This document shows positions 1 to 11,500 of a stretch of DNA of 64,000 nucleotides, piece by piece (the first letter of the stretch is position 1; each line of letters opens with the position of its first letter). The stretch lies in the NCBI GenBank assembly GCA_963575645.1, contig OY754464.1, positions 62,656,948 to 62,720,947 on the forward strand, written 5' to 3'. The DNA comes from Xanthostigma xanthostigma (taxonomy: Eukaryota > Arthropoda > Insecta > Raphidioptera > Raphidiidae). The translations under genes and the position numbers were made by a program. A model generated the notes under the pieces. The model was not told the DNA's origin. It saw only the letters and a program-made list of their open reading frames with translations, and made no database searches.

Positions 1-1279
1 GTGAAAAAAATTGAAATGAAAAAACGCGTCTGAACTGTGACCGCACAAAGAACGTTATGACATCGTAACGATAAATGGCACAGGGCTGTTTCTTTCTTAC
101 TTTATCTGATTTGTGGCGTCATCTGTGTACAAAGATCGTGTACTACTTAATAATCTTTAGAGCGAAACATAAGATATAATTTTAAATGATTCATCATTCA
201 AAACTGTAAATTAATTTTGAAAAGTGCAGTGCAAAGACAATATGCAAATACGTTTAGCTTTAGAGTAAACAAAAATTATCAATGAACTACTCGTATTTTG
301 AAAAAAAAACTTTACGGTTGTAAAAAATAGGATGTGTGCAGGGTGAATTCGGGAAATTTCAACCACTTGTGAACAACACACATCTCCAATTTCCTTAGAG
401 ATATTGGTGTAAAATTATCACTTACTTTTCCATCTTAACTTGTAAAAAATTCGAACTTACTCAACAATACAATTTATATTCTGTGTTTTGACTTTCAAAG
501 TAAAATAATAATTTGAAAACTGTCTAAATACAAATGCTAAATGAGGGCACTCAAAATATAAAATATATTTAGGAATTTTGTATTTTAAATAGATCTATTT
601 TTTTTCAAATATTGTCAATCTTCGTGGTAAGCCAATCGCTCCTTTACATTACTTTTTTGTCACACCTCGTATATTGTTTTCACAGAATTTGTTGGTTTTT
701 AGTCTGCTTTCTGTTTCGAATATTTGCGCATGGCTAATCGTAATTTAGTTGAAGCGCACACACAAAAAAAAGTGCAAATTCTTTTGTAGATGAATATCTA
801 AAACGGGTAGCATCAATTACTTTTTAATAACAGTTATTATAACTGTTACTTTTACTCGAAAAGAGCAGGTGTATTAGTTATTGGTAAAATATACTTACAT
901 TTTTTCCGACAATCAACAGTTTTTTATCATGACAACAACTAAGTGGCAATAGTTAAAAATAAGTAAACATAAATAAATAACAGGATAAGAGTTTTCCAAG
1001 TAACAGAAAACAATTACGAGGTTTCAGTTACTGAATAACTAATAGCTGCCAGCTAATACTTACTTTATATAGTAATATCAGCGATTAGCTAATATTACTT
1101 TTGTAGTAAATGCATTCTTTAAAAGCAATTTTTAAAAATTTAATTTTCCTTTGAAAAATAAATATATAATGTCGTCAAAAAGTATGTTGTAATAGGAACC
1201 ATCCTGACTCATTCATTACAGAACACAAATAGACAGACAAACATACAAAGAAACAGACAAATTAATATACAGATGAAAC
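1..1279. other. AT-rich intergenic DNA, nothing recognised
   Basis: No long open frame, RNA gene or terminal-repeat structure could be made out here. The sequence is AT-rich with several homopolymer runs. Confidence 0.5.
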
Positions 1280-1283
1280 TTAA

Positions 1284-2156
1284 TGCCGCTGCACACGAGG
1301 CTCGTTTTGCTGCTAGAAACACTGCTGGGACTTGGGCTGGCTGCCGTGCGGCTACGAGGATGGAAACGACCAGGGCCGGCTTCACCCTAAGAGGGTATAG
1401 AGAGGACTCCCCACTCGGAAAAATCCCGAGTGAGTAATTACCCACTCGGAAGTTTTAAGCAATTCTGATTATACCTGTGTATATCGCCTGAAAGCAAAAA
1501 CGAGACTAATCCCATGTTCTAATATTATAACGTTATTATAATAATATATTCTATTATCTACTAATTAAGTTGCAGCTGTGATGAAAAAATAATATAATAC
1601 AATGTCTACATTTAGTTTGTACAGATTAAGTTGCGACTGTGATTAACAAAACAATGTCTAGCTATAAAAATGATTTCATTTTACCATCTCCTATGTTCAT
1701 TTACTTGTTTCCTATTTTACATTTTTGTTGGTGCGGAAGAGGGGGGGGGGCTTTTTTCAAAATCAAACTACCCACTCGGACTGAGCCTGTTCTGCCGGCC
1801 CTGGAAACGACGTCACCACGAGCGCGACTCCGAGCTAAGATCGATTTAAAAATTAGAACCGGGACTATTTTTCTTGCTTGTTCGTCTGATTGATTTGAGC
1901 AAGAATCAATCAAGAAACAGTATCTTGTCACGTGGGCGACATGGACAAACGCCCACAAACACGCACTGTGCCATAGTGTGTGTTCTGTTCAGAGACAATA
2001 AACGTCCACTTTTGTTAACATTCTATCACTGCATGCGCACCAAAGCCATGTACAAAGCAAACTTCAATACATGCTTCGTGTGAAGCCAACACAAAAAATA
2101 TCAATTGAATCTAGCAAGGAATCTAGCGGCAAAACCAGCCTCGTGTGCAGTGACCT
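1284..2156. mobile_element. TTAA-flanked non-autonomous DNA element, copy 1
   Basis: The ends are inverted repeats built on GCTGCACACGAGGCT followed by a GTTTTGCYGCTAGA-like block. The left flank is TTAA (1280-1283) and the right flank is TTAC (2157-2160), probably a decayed TTAA. A second copy at 37850-38303 shares the termini and long internal blocks, for example the one around CACGTGGGCGACATG. A TTAA target is typical of piggyBac-type elements, which is an inference because no transposase is present. Short frames inside it look non-coding. A hAT element at 1371-1803 splits this copy. Confidence 0.75.
1371..1803. mobile_element. hAT-type MITE nested in the TTAA element
   Basis: The element starts CAGGGCCGGC and ends GCCGGCCCTG. 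It is flanked by a perfect 8-bp duplication, GAAACGAC (1363-1370 and 1804-1811), the hallmark of hAT transposition. Copy 2 of the host element lacks the insert at the matching place, so it serves as the empty site. The octamer CCCACTCGG or close variants repeats near both ends and may be subterminal transposase-binding repeats. No transposase is encoded. Confidence 0.85.
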
Positions 2157-2159
2157 TTA

Positions 2160-2684
2160 CATTATCATTTTTTAAAGTTGATTTTTTATTACCTACTATA
2201 AGGGTATACCTATACTAACACTATGTGGCTTTCCCGGCCGTCCGTGATCCTGAGTTAGGTCCGAGACACTTCCGTGGTCCTGATTCCAATATCCTTATGG
2301 TCCATCCATCATGTGTCCCAGTTTTATATTATGTGGTTGTGGTAATATATTTAGTCAAAATTATTTATAGTTTAGTTAGCGGCTGAATACCCAAAAGTGT
2401 AAAAGCCAAAAGTTTATAATAAAATAAAGTTGGTTTAAGACCCCCCATGTAAAGATCCCTCCTCGTAGCACAGTTCTTGAAATTTTAATTCCGATTTTAA
2501 GTTGTGGGTCAAATCATTACGTAATCTTTTAAAATTTCAAATCTTATCCCATTTACGAGCTAAAAGCCTCTGATAGACGAAATAACAGACATTAATGAAA
2601 CTTTTGGATACGAAACCCCATAAACCCATATGTATGATTGTTTCCGCTCGACCAACAGTTACTAAATGACCATGTTTCATCTCA
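2160..2684. other. intergenic DNA, nothing recognised
   Basis: No gene or complete element was seen between the TTAA element and the Helitron. Confidence 0.4.
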
Positions 2685-3440
2685 TCTATACTAATATATA
2701 AAGCTGAAGAGTTTGTTTGTTTGTTTGTTTAGTTGAACGCGCTAATCTCAAGAACTACTGGTTCCAATAAAAAAAAATTTTTTTGTTGGATAGCCCCTTT
2801 ATCGAAGAAGGCTATAGCCTATTAAATTACGCTACGACCAATAGGAGCGGAGCATCAATGAAAAATGTTGCAAAATGTGTCTCAAAAATAGCTTCTATTC
2901 AGATGAAATGCCGTAACTACATATATCAATATTAGGTCGTACATTCACAAGCGCGGCTGGGTCAGTCGGTAGAGTATGCGACTGTTAATATCAGGGTCGT
3001 GGGTTCGAGACCCACGTTGGGCGAATATATATGTATATATTTTTTTTCTACATTGCTTTTTTCTAATGCTTACATTTAAATTCATTTTAATTTTATTTAC
3101 AACTAATTAAAATTAAATAAACTAAATAACAGCTCATTTGAAAACTGTTATAACTATAAAGGTACCTTTATGAAAATAATTATCCTACAGTGTTTTCAAT
3201 TAAATATTTATTATATTTTATTAATTACAGTAATTATTGATTTAAAAGAAATTTATTACTTACAAAAAGTATAAATAGGTACTGCTTTTTATCGACAAAA
3301 ACTTTTGAACAGTAACTCCCATCATCATGAAATTTGGACACAACATTCATCTCTAAAAACTAAGATGAATGTGCGTACTCATGTCCCTCCCTTCCCCATT
3401 CGTTCTTTTGCACCCGGGTGAAACTGGACGGGACCGCTAG
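2685..3440 (+). mobile_element. non-autonomous Helitron with tRNA-Lys module, copy 1
   Basis: The 5' end is TC (TCTATACTAATATATAAAGC) after an A. The 3' end is CTAG followed by T, preceded by the short palindrome CACCCGGGTG. This is the Helitron layout: TC...CTRR, a 3' hairpin and insertion between A and T. A (GTTT)n stretch follows the 5' end. No Rep/helicase protein is encoded. A second copy at 56329-57053 on the minus strand has the same order of blocks and also contains a tRNA-Lys-like segment. Confidence 0.85.
2951..3023 (+). tRNA. degenerate tRNA-Lys-like sequence inside Helitron
   Basis: This 73-nt segment aligns by eye with eukaryotic tRNA-Lys. It has a D-arm like GTCAGTCGGTAGAG, a T-arm GTGGGTTCGAGACCCAC and the 3' acceptor strand TTGGGCG. 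The anticodon position reads GTT where the related copy at 56707-56778 reads CTT, and two anticodon-stem pairs are broken. It is best read as a captured, decaying tRNA module rather than a working gene. Its internal A- and B-box-like sequences could still recruit RNA polymerase III. Confidence 0.6.
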
Positions 3441-5330
3441 TCAATAATAAAAGCGATTAAAGCTGTTAAGATAGTAGAATGCTAGAATGTAATAATGTAG
3501 CCATTTATGTCACTTCTGTTCGCTATAGACACAGTCAAACGTTTGAAAAGTAGCGAAAATTCAGAAGAAAAATCAATATTATTACATTTTTTTACGTAAA
3601 TTAGTCGTTAATTTGTTTCCTTTTAAAATTGCGTAAAATAGAAACATTTATTATTGGTCTCAAATTTTTAGTGCTGCTGGTTTCATCCTAATCTGCAACT
3701 TAAATGTTTCCCACACCTGACCTATACCAAGAACGGTCTTAGCAATGTTTACTTCCCTGTGTATTAAGCCGACTAATGTAGTGGCATTAGAATATATATC
3801 ACACAAATTGTCCCTTTGTACAATGTTTAACTAATGGTTTCCGGTATCTTTCATAATATAAATATGCCATTACAACAGCTCATAAGAATAGCCATGATGT
3901 AATCATGTGATTAAAATTAGAGTTTAAAAAAACAAAAAGTAAAAACTAATTTTTAAATATAAAGATTTTGTTCAACAGCGATGGAAGTCCCACAACTGGA
4001 TATAGGAAACTGTTGAACAAATTGCTATAAAACAGGGTCGTCTTTAGATGTGGGCCGACCAGACCCGGGCCCAGGGACCCCTAACATTCAAGACCTCGAA
4101 AAGATGCAAAATTGGTTGGAGAAATAAATTCATGAACATTTGATTTTCTATTGACCCATTACGAATTCCTTATGGGGGCCTCTAAGATTTTTAGTAATTT
4201 AATTCAAAATATTATGTGCGTGCGACTTGCGCGGCTCATCAGTTGTTTAATTTTAATCCTGGACAAAATTACGCCAGATTTGAAAATTGATAATTCGCAT
4301 TCGCGAATATTGGTGACAGATATTCGCATTCGAAATATTGACATTCATTACATCACTATATTATCTAAACACATTGAGTTAATATTTTCACGTATAGATT
4401 CACGCATGAATTATGTTATAGAATCTTTATGAACATTACGTAAAGAGAAGTAATAAACAATCTTATATCGAGATCCTTTTCTACTACAAGAATTGAATCT
4501 ATTAGAAGACAATAAATTACTCTTTATTCGATGTGATTGCAATAGACAGCAATTCATTTATAAAAATCAAATAATACACTGTTAACATGCGTTTGTTACT
4601 TGTAGAAATAACAGAGTTATATTGCTGAAGAAAGTGATTTGGTATTTCCAGACCAAACAAAAAACATTCCAACTTTCAATCTTTGCATGTGTCAAGCTAT
4701 TCTGTTTCGCTTCTTTTTCATTACGCTTTTTTTCTTTCTTTAGTGTTAATGGGAAAACCAGAAAATACTCGATAACGATGCCGGTACCACGAATTTATTT
4801 TTTGTAATCATATTTAAGTGTACAGATTATGATAGACCCCACAATATGTTATTTGGTGTTTACTATTTACCATAACAGGACTTATTTACTAAGTTCCGCA
4901 TGCTTTGATTAATGTTTACATGACTTGGAACATATTATGTAGGTAACCATGGCAACGAATAGCAAATATCATATTGAATACTAGCAATTACCCGCGCCAG
5001 TTCACACGATATCAGAAATTTTATTTTCTTTATTATAATCAAATGTCAACATTTTTTAAGTTGGAATGGTCCCGTCGCCCAATTGGCTGGAATTTTTTTG
5101 TCCAAACAGAAATTTATGTTTATCAATTCTTGGATGAAAAAAGCTTTTATAAAACACGTCTCTGCAACGCCAAATTAAAATGTAGAAGTTTACTAGCTAG
5201 ACCATTTATTATGTAAGTATTGATTGTGAAATTAAGAGTCAATGTCACAAACATTGCAACAATACAATACTTAAATATGTACTCGTAAGGAATAACTGCT
5301 TATGTCTGTATACATACATATACAGTGAAA
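3441..5330. other. intergenic DNA with a lone hAT-like terminus
   Basis: No gene is supported. At about 4033 the sequence CAGGGTCGTC followed by a GC-rich patch resembles a hAT left end, but no matching right end or 8-bp duplication was found. Frames at 4151-4432, 4622-4807 and 4974-5216 have no recognisable domain. Confidence 0.35.
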
Positions 5331-5562
5331 GCTCTCTTAAACGGACACCTTCGGGACTATTAAAATATGTCCGCCTAAGAGAGGTGTCCGCGTATGGGAA
5401 AAATTAAAAAACACAATATATTATTATGTATGTACATACATATTTTTTATTTACATAATAGGGTAGAATTTTATTGTTTTCTCATATACATTAATTACAT
5501 ACGTACCTAATATAAAATAAAAAAATCAAACATAAAAAGTATAACTTAGTTGGCTTGAAAAA

Positions 5563-5886
5563 TCATTTATGGTTTTGACGCGTATTAGTTTTAAGCATGT
5601 TGTCTTGAAAATGTAATTCCAAGTCAGATAACATCTGCATTGCTGTTGAATCTCCTTTAATTTTGGCAAATTCTTGAATTGTTTTCACCATAGCAATGGC
5701 CTGCTGATAACTTATTGCATTAAATTGATCAGTTATAGTTATTTCGTTATCGGATTCGTAAGATTCAACTAACGTCAGGTTGTCGCCTTTTTGCACAATT
5801 TTGTTAAAAGAGGTGTCATCATCATCTTCTACTAATAAGTTATTATCGATGGTAATGAATTCACCTAACATTTTTTTATAGTGCAA
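5563..5886 (-). pseudogene. Tigger/pogo transposase C-terminal fragment
   Basis: This 107-residue frame ends in a stop at 5563. It has an acidic patch (VEDDDD) followed by SYQQAIAMVKTIQEFAK and an LSDLELHF-like helix. That layout, an acidic linker and then a helical tail, is characteristic of the end of CENP-B/Tigger-type DDE transposases. The catalytic core and the N-terminal helix-turn-helix are missing. Its position inside pogo-type terminal repeats supports the call. The frame entry is not a natural start codon, since the first codon is TTG. It should be inactive as a transposase. Confidence 0.65.
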
Positions 5887-6022
5887 CGTGTTGCAACATT
5901 TTTAATTTTGTGTCCGTTTAAGAGAGAATTTTACAAGTTTTGTACTTAAATATTGCGTCCGCGTCCGCCCAAGAGAGAGTCCGCTCAAGAGAGATTATGT
6001 CTTATGGAATTCTCTTGTACTT

Positions 6023-6259
6023 TTTTTTAAAAAAGGTATATCCAATTGTATATATCCACATATATAGAGCATATGCACATATACAAGAGAATATCACTTG
6101 GGGGGGTGGCACTACCTCTTAGTATCTGGCCAGTATAATTAAATTTCAAAGCTGAGTCTAAACGACAAACACAAAATATCCATGAGCAGAGGTGGGATTC
6201 GAACCCACGACAGTGCGATCCAAAGGCCAGCACGCTGACCATTACACCACGCTGTCCTC
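6023..6259 (-). mobile_element. tRNA-derived SINE with 12-bp target duplication
   Basis: On the minus strand the head contains an A box (TGGTGTAATGG) and a perfect B box (GGTTCGAATCC), an RNA polymerase III internal promoter. The unit is bracketed by the direct repeat TCTCTTGTACTT (6011-6022 and 6260-6271), a target-site duplication. About 160 nt of tRNA-unrelated body follows, ending near an A-rich stretch. It is a SINE inserted into the Tigger element. The head is too diverged in the anticodon arm for me to name the parent tRNA. Confidence 0.8.
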
Positions 6260-6532
6260 TCTCTTGTACTTCATTCCGGACTATCACATAGTGTCCGCCT
6301 TATAGAGCTGTCCGCTCATTAGAGGTGTCCGTTATGAGAGGTTACACTGTAATTATGTATTGTATAACAAAATTGAAGTGTCTATCCGCAATATCGAAAT
6401 ACCTGTCACATGGTTATTTGCATGCTATCACAACGTAAAAAAAACATTTTTTAAATATTTGTCTGTCTGTTTTCGAAACGGCTGGACCGATTGTGATGGC
6501 ATTACACAGGATAAGTAATGGGCTATGCCAGG

Positions 6533-6857
6533 CAGGGCCCGATCTAGCTATTTCGCCGCTCCGGGCAAAATAATATTTGCCGCCCTTTACCCATTTGTTC
6601 CATAGATGGTGTAATTTTAACCTTTAAAAAGACAAGTTTTGCCTGCCGATATTAATGAAACAAAATAAGTTTCGTTTTAAGATATTTATTCAAAAATAAA
6701 TTGAAAAACAGTCCGTAAGTAGAAGTACTTAATAATTCTTACTTAATATAATTTTGTTAAACCATCTTTCAAATTATCGCCGCCGACGCCGCGCCGCCCT
6801 CAATTTTGCCGCCCCGGGAAATTGCCTGGTTTGCCCCCTCCCCTAGATCGGGCCCTG
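6533..6857. mobile_element. hAT-type MITE, 325 bp
   Basis: It has perfect 15-bp terminal inverted repeats, CAGGGCCCGATCTAG, flanked by the perfect 8-bp duplication ATGCCAGG (6525-6532 and 6858-6865). The interior holds no transposase. The GC-rich ends, with GCCGCCC-type blocks, contrast with an AT-rich centre. Confidence 0.9.
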
Positions 6858-6988
6858 ATGCCAGGAGTGGTCTAGACTACATTTAATTCCAAAAATTTCA
6901 ACACCAAAGGAGGTGAAAATCTTTTAAATGACTGATGGCAGTTCACAGACACGAAAAGGACAGTGCCAAGGAGTGATTTAGGCTACAT

Positions 6989-6994
6989 TTTATT
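6989..6994 (-). promoter_or_regulatory. polyadenylation signal AATAAA
   Basis: AATAAA on the minus strand lies about 25 nt after the stop codon of the secreted-protein frame 7445-7017. It supports that frame being a real transcription unit. Confidence 0.45.
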
Positions 6995-7016
6995 CCGATC
7001 AATGAACGATATCGTC

Positions 7017-7445
7017 TCATTGTTTCACTGGAATGTTTCCGTTAAAGGAAATAATATTACAAACGTCTTCGGATCGAATTTGTTCCATAGTTTTAAAATC
7101 TAAGCAGAAAGAAATATGCTTCTTAGTGCAAAACGATATTATACCCGAACATGCCAGATCTCGATATAGTACGATATAGAACGAACGATTACTCATACTT
7201 GTTGAACTTGATGCATGACTACAGATCTCGTGATGAAATCGCACTATATACCGGAATATGGACATGGTAAGATGCGTTCTGAGAAAAAATTGTAAGCATT
7301 TCCGACAAAGAAGATAGTACCTGGATCTGTGTATATCTGGAACTGCCCAAGTTTGCGGTGTCGCAGTTGCTCTTGTGCTTTGTAAGACAAGCTTCACAAA
7401 TATAATAATAAGTAACAAAAAAATTGACATGAGCAGTTTAGCCAT
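7017..7445 (-). CDS. putative secreted cysteine-containing protein, unrecognised
   Basis: Starting from ATG at 7445 (context ACCAAATGG, a good Kozak match), the frame gives 142 residues. An upstream TTG would add four residues but is not a likely start. Residues 1-25 form a classic signal peptide, MAKLLMSIFLLLIIIF and onward, with probable cleavage near a TRA. The mature part has seven cysteines, spaced in a way I cannot match to a known family, including a CRKC pair. AATAAA follows the stop by about 25 nt. It lies downstream of mos on the same strand and next to a hAT MITE. I do not recognise the protein and assign no function. It could be a lineage-specific secreted peptide or a chance frame; the signal peptide, Kozak match and polyadenylation signal together favour a gene. 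Confidence 0.45.
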   Translation of the reverse strand: MAKLLMSIFLLLIIIFVKLVLQSTRATATPQTWAVPDIHRSRYYLLCRKCLQFFLRTHLTMSIFRYIVRFHHEICSHASSSTSMSNRSFYIVLYRDLACSGIISFCTKKHISFCLDFKTMEQIRSEDVCNIISFNGNIPVKQ

Positions 7446-8206
7446 TTGGTCACACAAATGTTATTGCATAGCTTACTAGTATTTGAACGGAGTACATTAT
7501 TGTTTACAGAATGGTTAAAGCGCACGTTCGGAATAATTGATCAGTTACCGCCTTTGTAAATTTATTTTGAAATTGTTATTACTTTATTGAATTTTTATTG
7601 CACGAGGTTTTCCATTGTTAGAACAGTACGCAGTATTTAAATATGAATAACACATTTAAACAATAGAAGTAGCAAACTTGGAAAAACTGATAAGATTAAA
7701 ACTTTCTAGAAATATGCTAAATTTTGTAACTAAATTTAATGTAAGTAATAATCATTTTCCATTTTCTTTGTCTTACTGTATTCATTTTTAATAAATAAAA
7801 TTATCGACCAATTTTCCAGACAATAATATAGGTACCTATACTGAAAAATTGGTCCATAATTTTATCTACACAGAAAACGAATTCCATTAACTTTAATGTT
7901 TTACAACTATGCACTTCACAAAAGGTTAATTAACAACACATAAATAAATTCACAACAGCAACTGTAGATATAATACTCTACGTTTATAGGTTAGGTATTG
8001 TGATCTTTGTGGCAGCGATTATTATTTTATCAGGCGAATAAACATTTATACCTTCGAAATAAGACAGAATAGATTTATACCTGCAGTAAACATAATTTTG
8101 TTTGATGAATTAAATTAGGTATCGCTATTTGTTTGGAGGAATAGCTACGTGAAGAGCAAATGAATCGAATAAATAACTACTTACGTTCGATGAATATGGT
8201 CATTAT
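7446..8206. other. intergenic DNA between mos and the secreted-protein frame
   Basis: Nothing coding or repetitive was recognised here. Confidence 0.4.
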
Positions 8207-8212
8207 TTTATT
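8207..8212 (-). promoter_or_regulatory. polyadenylation signal of mos
   Basis: AATAAA on the minus strand lies 57 nt downstream of the mos stop codon (8272-8270). It fits a short 3' untranslated region. Confidence 0.5.
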
Positions 8213-8269
8213 AAAATGTTACATGGTACAATTAATAAAAACATATATAAAAAATCTAATACAAAAAGT

Positions 8270-8581
8270 TCATGTTGGCCTGTTGACAGTGTTCATTTTT
8301 TTTAAATATAAAATTACAGAGCTAACATCAGGCCTTACTGTTGGAAGCGCTGCCCAGCAGAGACTATAAAGATTTTGAAACTCGTGATCAAATTTCTCAA
8401 AGATTGCAGGCCGTAGTTCAGATTTGACAACGTTATATATTACACTATCTCTGTTTATGCCGTCATATGGCGTTGTACGTTGTTCAATTTGCCACATTGT
8501 AACTGATAATGAATATACATCAGATTTTTGAGATGGAACTTCAGATTGAAAGAGTTCTGGAGCCATATATGGTACTGTGCC
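8270..8581 (-). CDS. mos: mos exon 5 (APE motif and C-lobe, stop)
   Basis: The acceptor is ATTATTTTCAG. It opens with GTVPYMAPELFQ and continues through KSDVYSLSVTMWQIEQ, a CWAALPTVRPD segment holding the conserved C-lobe arginine, and a final helix, stopping at TGA 8272-8270. Confidence 0.9.
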   Translation of the reverse strand, partial: GTVPYMAPELFQSEVPSQKSDVYSLSVTMWQIEQRTTPYDGINRDSVIYNVVKSELRPAIFEKFDHEFQNLYSLCWAALPTVRPDVSSVILYLKKMNTVNRPT

Positions 8582-11500
8582 CTGAAAATAATTATTAATT
8601 ACAGTAATAGCGCTGTTTCGGTTTAGCGCTCTTTTATTTCAACCCGGGGATTCCCCGAAATTTTGCGCAGCGTATGTACATAATATATCCGAAACAGTGT
8701 AGTTGTGTTTCTTGTTTGGTGCGGTGCTGTACGAACGCATTTTTATCATTTGGAACATTTGTTGGTATTATTGTAATTATAAATTTATATAATACTATAA
8801 CGATTAATACAGTGACAAATATTATGATCTTTAGTTTTTATCATGGGTAATAATGAAAAACAAGAAAAGAAAGCAACCAAGCATTTCACTGGAAATTAAA
8901 ATGAAAGTGATTAGAAGATTAGATTCTGGTTTATATTGTTTTTATTTTTGTAAGAAATAAATGTTTGGTTTTATTTTTATTAAAAAAACATAATTATTAA
9001 ATTTAATACATAACCAATTTTCTACCCATCTTCCCCTAACCCCACTATTTACATGTTAAGATAGCCTCGTTTAGAGCTGTTTCGCATTACGCTCTACTTT
9101 GCTGGAACGTATCCCCCGCGTTAAACGGGATATTGCTGTACTGTAATAATTTTAAAAATGTACAAAAATGAACATTTTGTGAATGAATAAAATAATTGTT
9201 TTGCACTCGAAAAAATATTTATACAATTAGTTCAGAAGAAATAGTTTAATCAGAATAAGGAGAACTACTATAGGTACCTAACACAATTAATATTGACGGG
9301 ACTGCAATTACTGTAACGCACACAGTTTTTCATTGCCTTATATGGGAACGGGAAGGCCAAAGAAAGAGAACGATAGAAAATACTGGCGAAAGATTGGCTG
9401 TGGAAAGTTTTATTAACTGTATGCGGGAAAGTGAAAAAAAGTAGATCACTATCACTACGGAAATTATAGAAATAATGAAAACAAAAGAACAAGATAAAAA
9501 GGACAGACAAAGACAAAATGTGCGGATATAGGCAGTACAGCTTTTCTTTGAAGTAATGCTACGGCGGTTCCCAAGGAAAAGTGGAAAAGAGTAGGAGTTT
9601 TAGCTGGTAGGAGTCCGGAAGTACCAGTATGTGTCCATGAGGATTTCCCTCCTCAATATAAAAAAAACAAAATAAGTGCAGAAGTTTTGAAACTTTGGAA
9701 ATTTGTAGAGTTCAATGTTTTGAATGAAATAAAAAGGAACTCAAAATGAGATCGCAACAGCCGGAACCCCCTATATCGATAAAAAAACTTGTCTTTCAAA
9801 TATGTCGTCTCTATGGCAAAAAATATTTTTATAGAAATAAAATAGAAATAAATTTTCTCCAAATTTTTTTTCTAAACTGAATAGTTTCAGTACAGTAGGC
9901 GTTGACAAATTATAATCTATTTTTACAATTTGTCAATAATTATTATTTAATCTTGACAAAAGCTTATGTGAAGCATTTTGACCTAACAATTTTGAAATAT
10001 TTAGCCTTCCAAGTTTAATATATTCAATTCTAGAATAGTTTTCCCCCAGACGAGACGCAAGTAGAAAGAAAATTTCAGAGGAAATCTTGTAAAACGGAAA
10101 GTACTGTAAATAACGCGCTGAATGTTTTTGTATTGGAAAATATCGTATCTATGTATTTTGAACAATTATGCAAACTTTTATCAATATTCAATAAATATTC
10201 TCAAAACAGATAACGATCTTTACGACGTACGTATAACTAACACGTGGCAAATCCGAAGGTTAACTGTTCCAGAATTCAGAATATTAAACTTGAAAAGTAG
10301 GTAGAACATTTCAGAATCGAAGCATAGGTACAAATTTAGTCGAGATTGAATAATTATTGGTAATTTGCAAAATATCATAATTTTGTCAATAAATTTGCCT
10401 TCTTACGATTGTTGCACCGAAACCATTTAGTTTAGAGAAAAATGTATAAAAAATATCTTGTAAGAAATATGTTTCTATTTTTTTTCATATAAACATTTTT
10501 GCCATATGAGGCATCGGAGGAGACATATTTCAAAGAAAACATGTTTATGCGCTATTTTTCCAATATGTGGGTTTCGGCGTTTGCGATTTTTCTCATTTTG
10601 TTCAGGTCATGAATATTTACACAATCCCAAAATTTCAAAGCTTCCGTACTTATTCAGTTCTGAATCTACTTATCGATTGGACTAAACGCAGATATGAATT
10701 TTAGTTACCTGCAGATCATAATTTTTTATTTGATCTTCTACATGAATATTTGCCGATGCTCCAAAATCGCACAATTTGGCAAGACCATCACATGTGACTA
10801 GTATATTTTTTGGTTTAACGTCTAAATGTAATATTCCTTCCTTGTGACAGAATTGAAGTCCATAACAGATATCTAATGATAATCTAAACAACAGAACGTT
10901 GTTATAGTACCTTTAAAACGACTGCTTTAATAATTATAATTAATCATTATGGCCATAATATTGGATTTTTTAATTATGTAAGAAATAAACGAAATTTTTT
11001 TTTAAAGAAGCTTTTATTAGTTGAGCTGTTTTATACGTAGTTATAATTTTCAAATAAAAGCGTGTTACATTTAACAAATAATAAAAGCTTGTTTTTAAAA
11101 AATGACTATATATTCCATTTAAAAAACAACACATTATGAAACGGAAAAAAATCAAAATTGTATTATTATGACCGCAGTGTACACAATATGGTATTTTTTG
11201 GCCTACAGTCTATAAAAAAGCTACTTTTCTTTTAATTTTCACATTTAGCAAGCGTCACTTTCTAATTGTAATAGATTATAAAAAATATAACAAATTAATA
11301 GTGAAATTGGTATAAAGCGATCAGTTTTGTTTTACTTTAGTTCGTAAAGAGTCTCGTTACCTGCTGGTACACATGCATGTAAAGTGGTTATTTTATAGGA
11401 GGTGGGCCAAAAAACTCTTACTTGATTCGTTTATATTTGTCGACATAAAACGTATCATCACTTAACAAATTTTCCAAATTATCACAATGCGAGCAATTTT

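Larger units (their letters stand above)
5333..6349 (-). mobile_element. Tigger/pogo-type DNA transposon remnant
   Basis: The terminal inverted repeats read CAGTGAAAGCTCTC at the left and, reverse-complemented, CAGTGTAACCTCTC at the right, followed by CGGACACCT. TA dinucleotides flank both ends (5331-5332 and 6350-6351), as expected for Tc1/mariner/pogo. The subterminal motif GTCCGCC...AAGAGAG recurs several times near each end. Only the C-terminus of the transposase survives (5886-5563), so this is an internally deleted copy. A tRNA-derived SINE has landed inside at 6023-6259. Confidence 0.85.

Noticed and set aside
1209..2083. Four overlapping small frames (1209-1445, 1639-1893, 1701-1958, 1874-2083)
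   Set aside because: All lie inside the TTAA element or the nested hAT MITE and show no protein domain; the repeat structure explains them.
2951..3023. Functional tRNA gene
   Set aside because: Anticodon-stem mismatches, an altered anticodon and location inside a Helitron argue for a captured relic.
6027..6287. 86-codon minus-strand frame with GVMVSVLAFGSHCRGFESH
   Set aside because: It is a translation of the tRNA-derived SINE head, a common false protein in such repeats.
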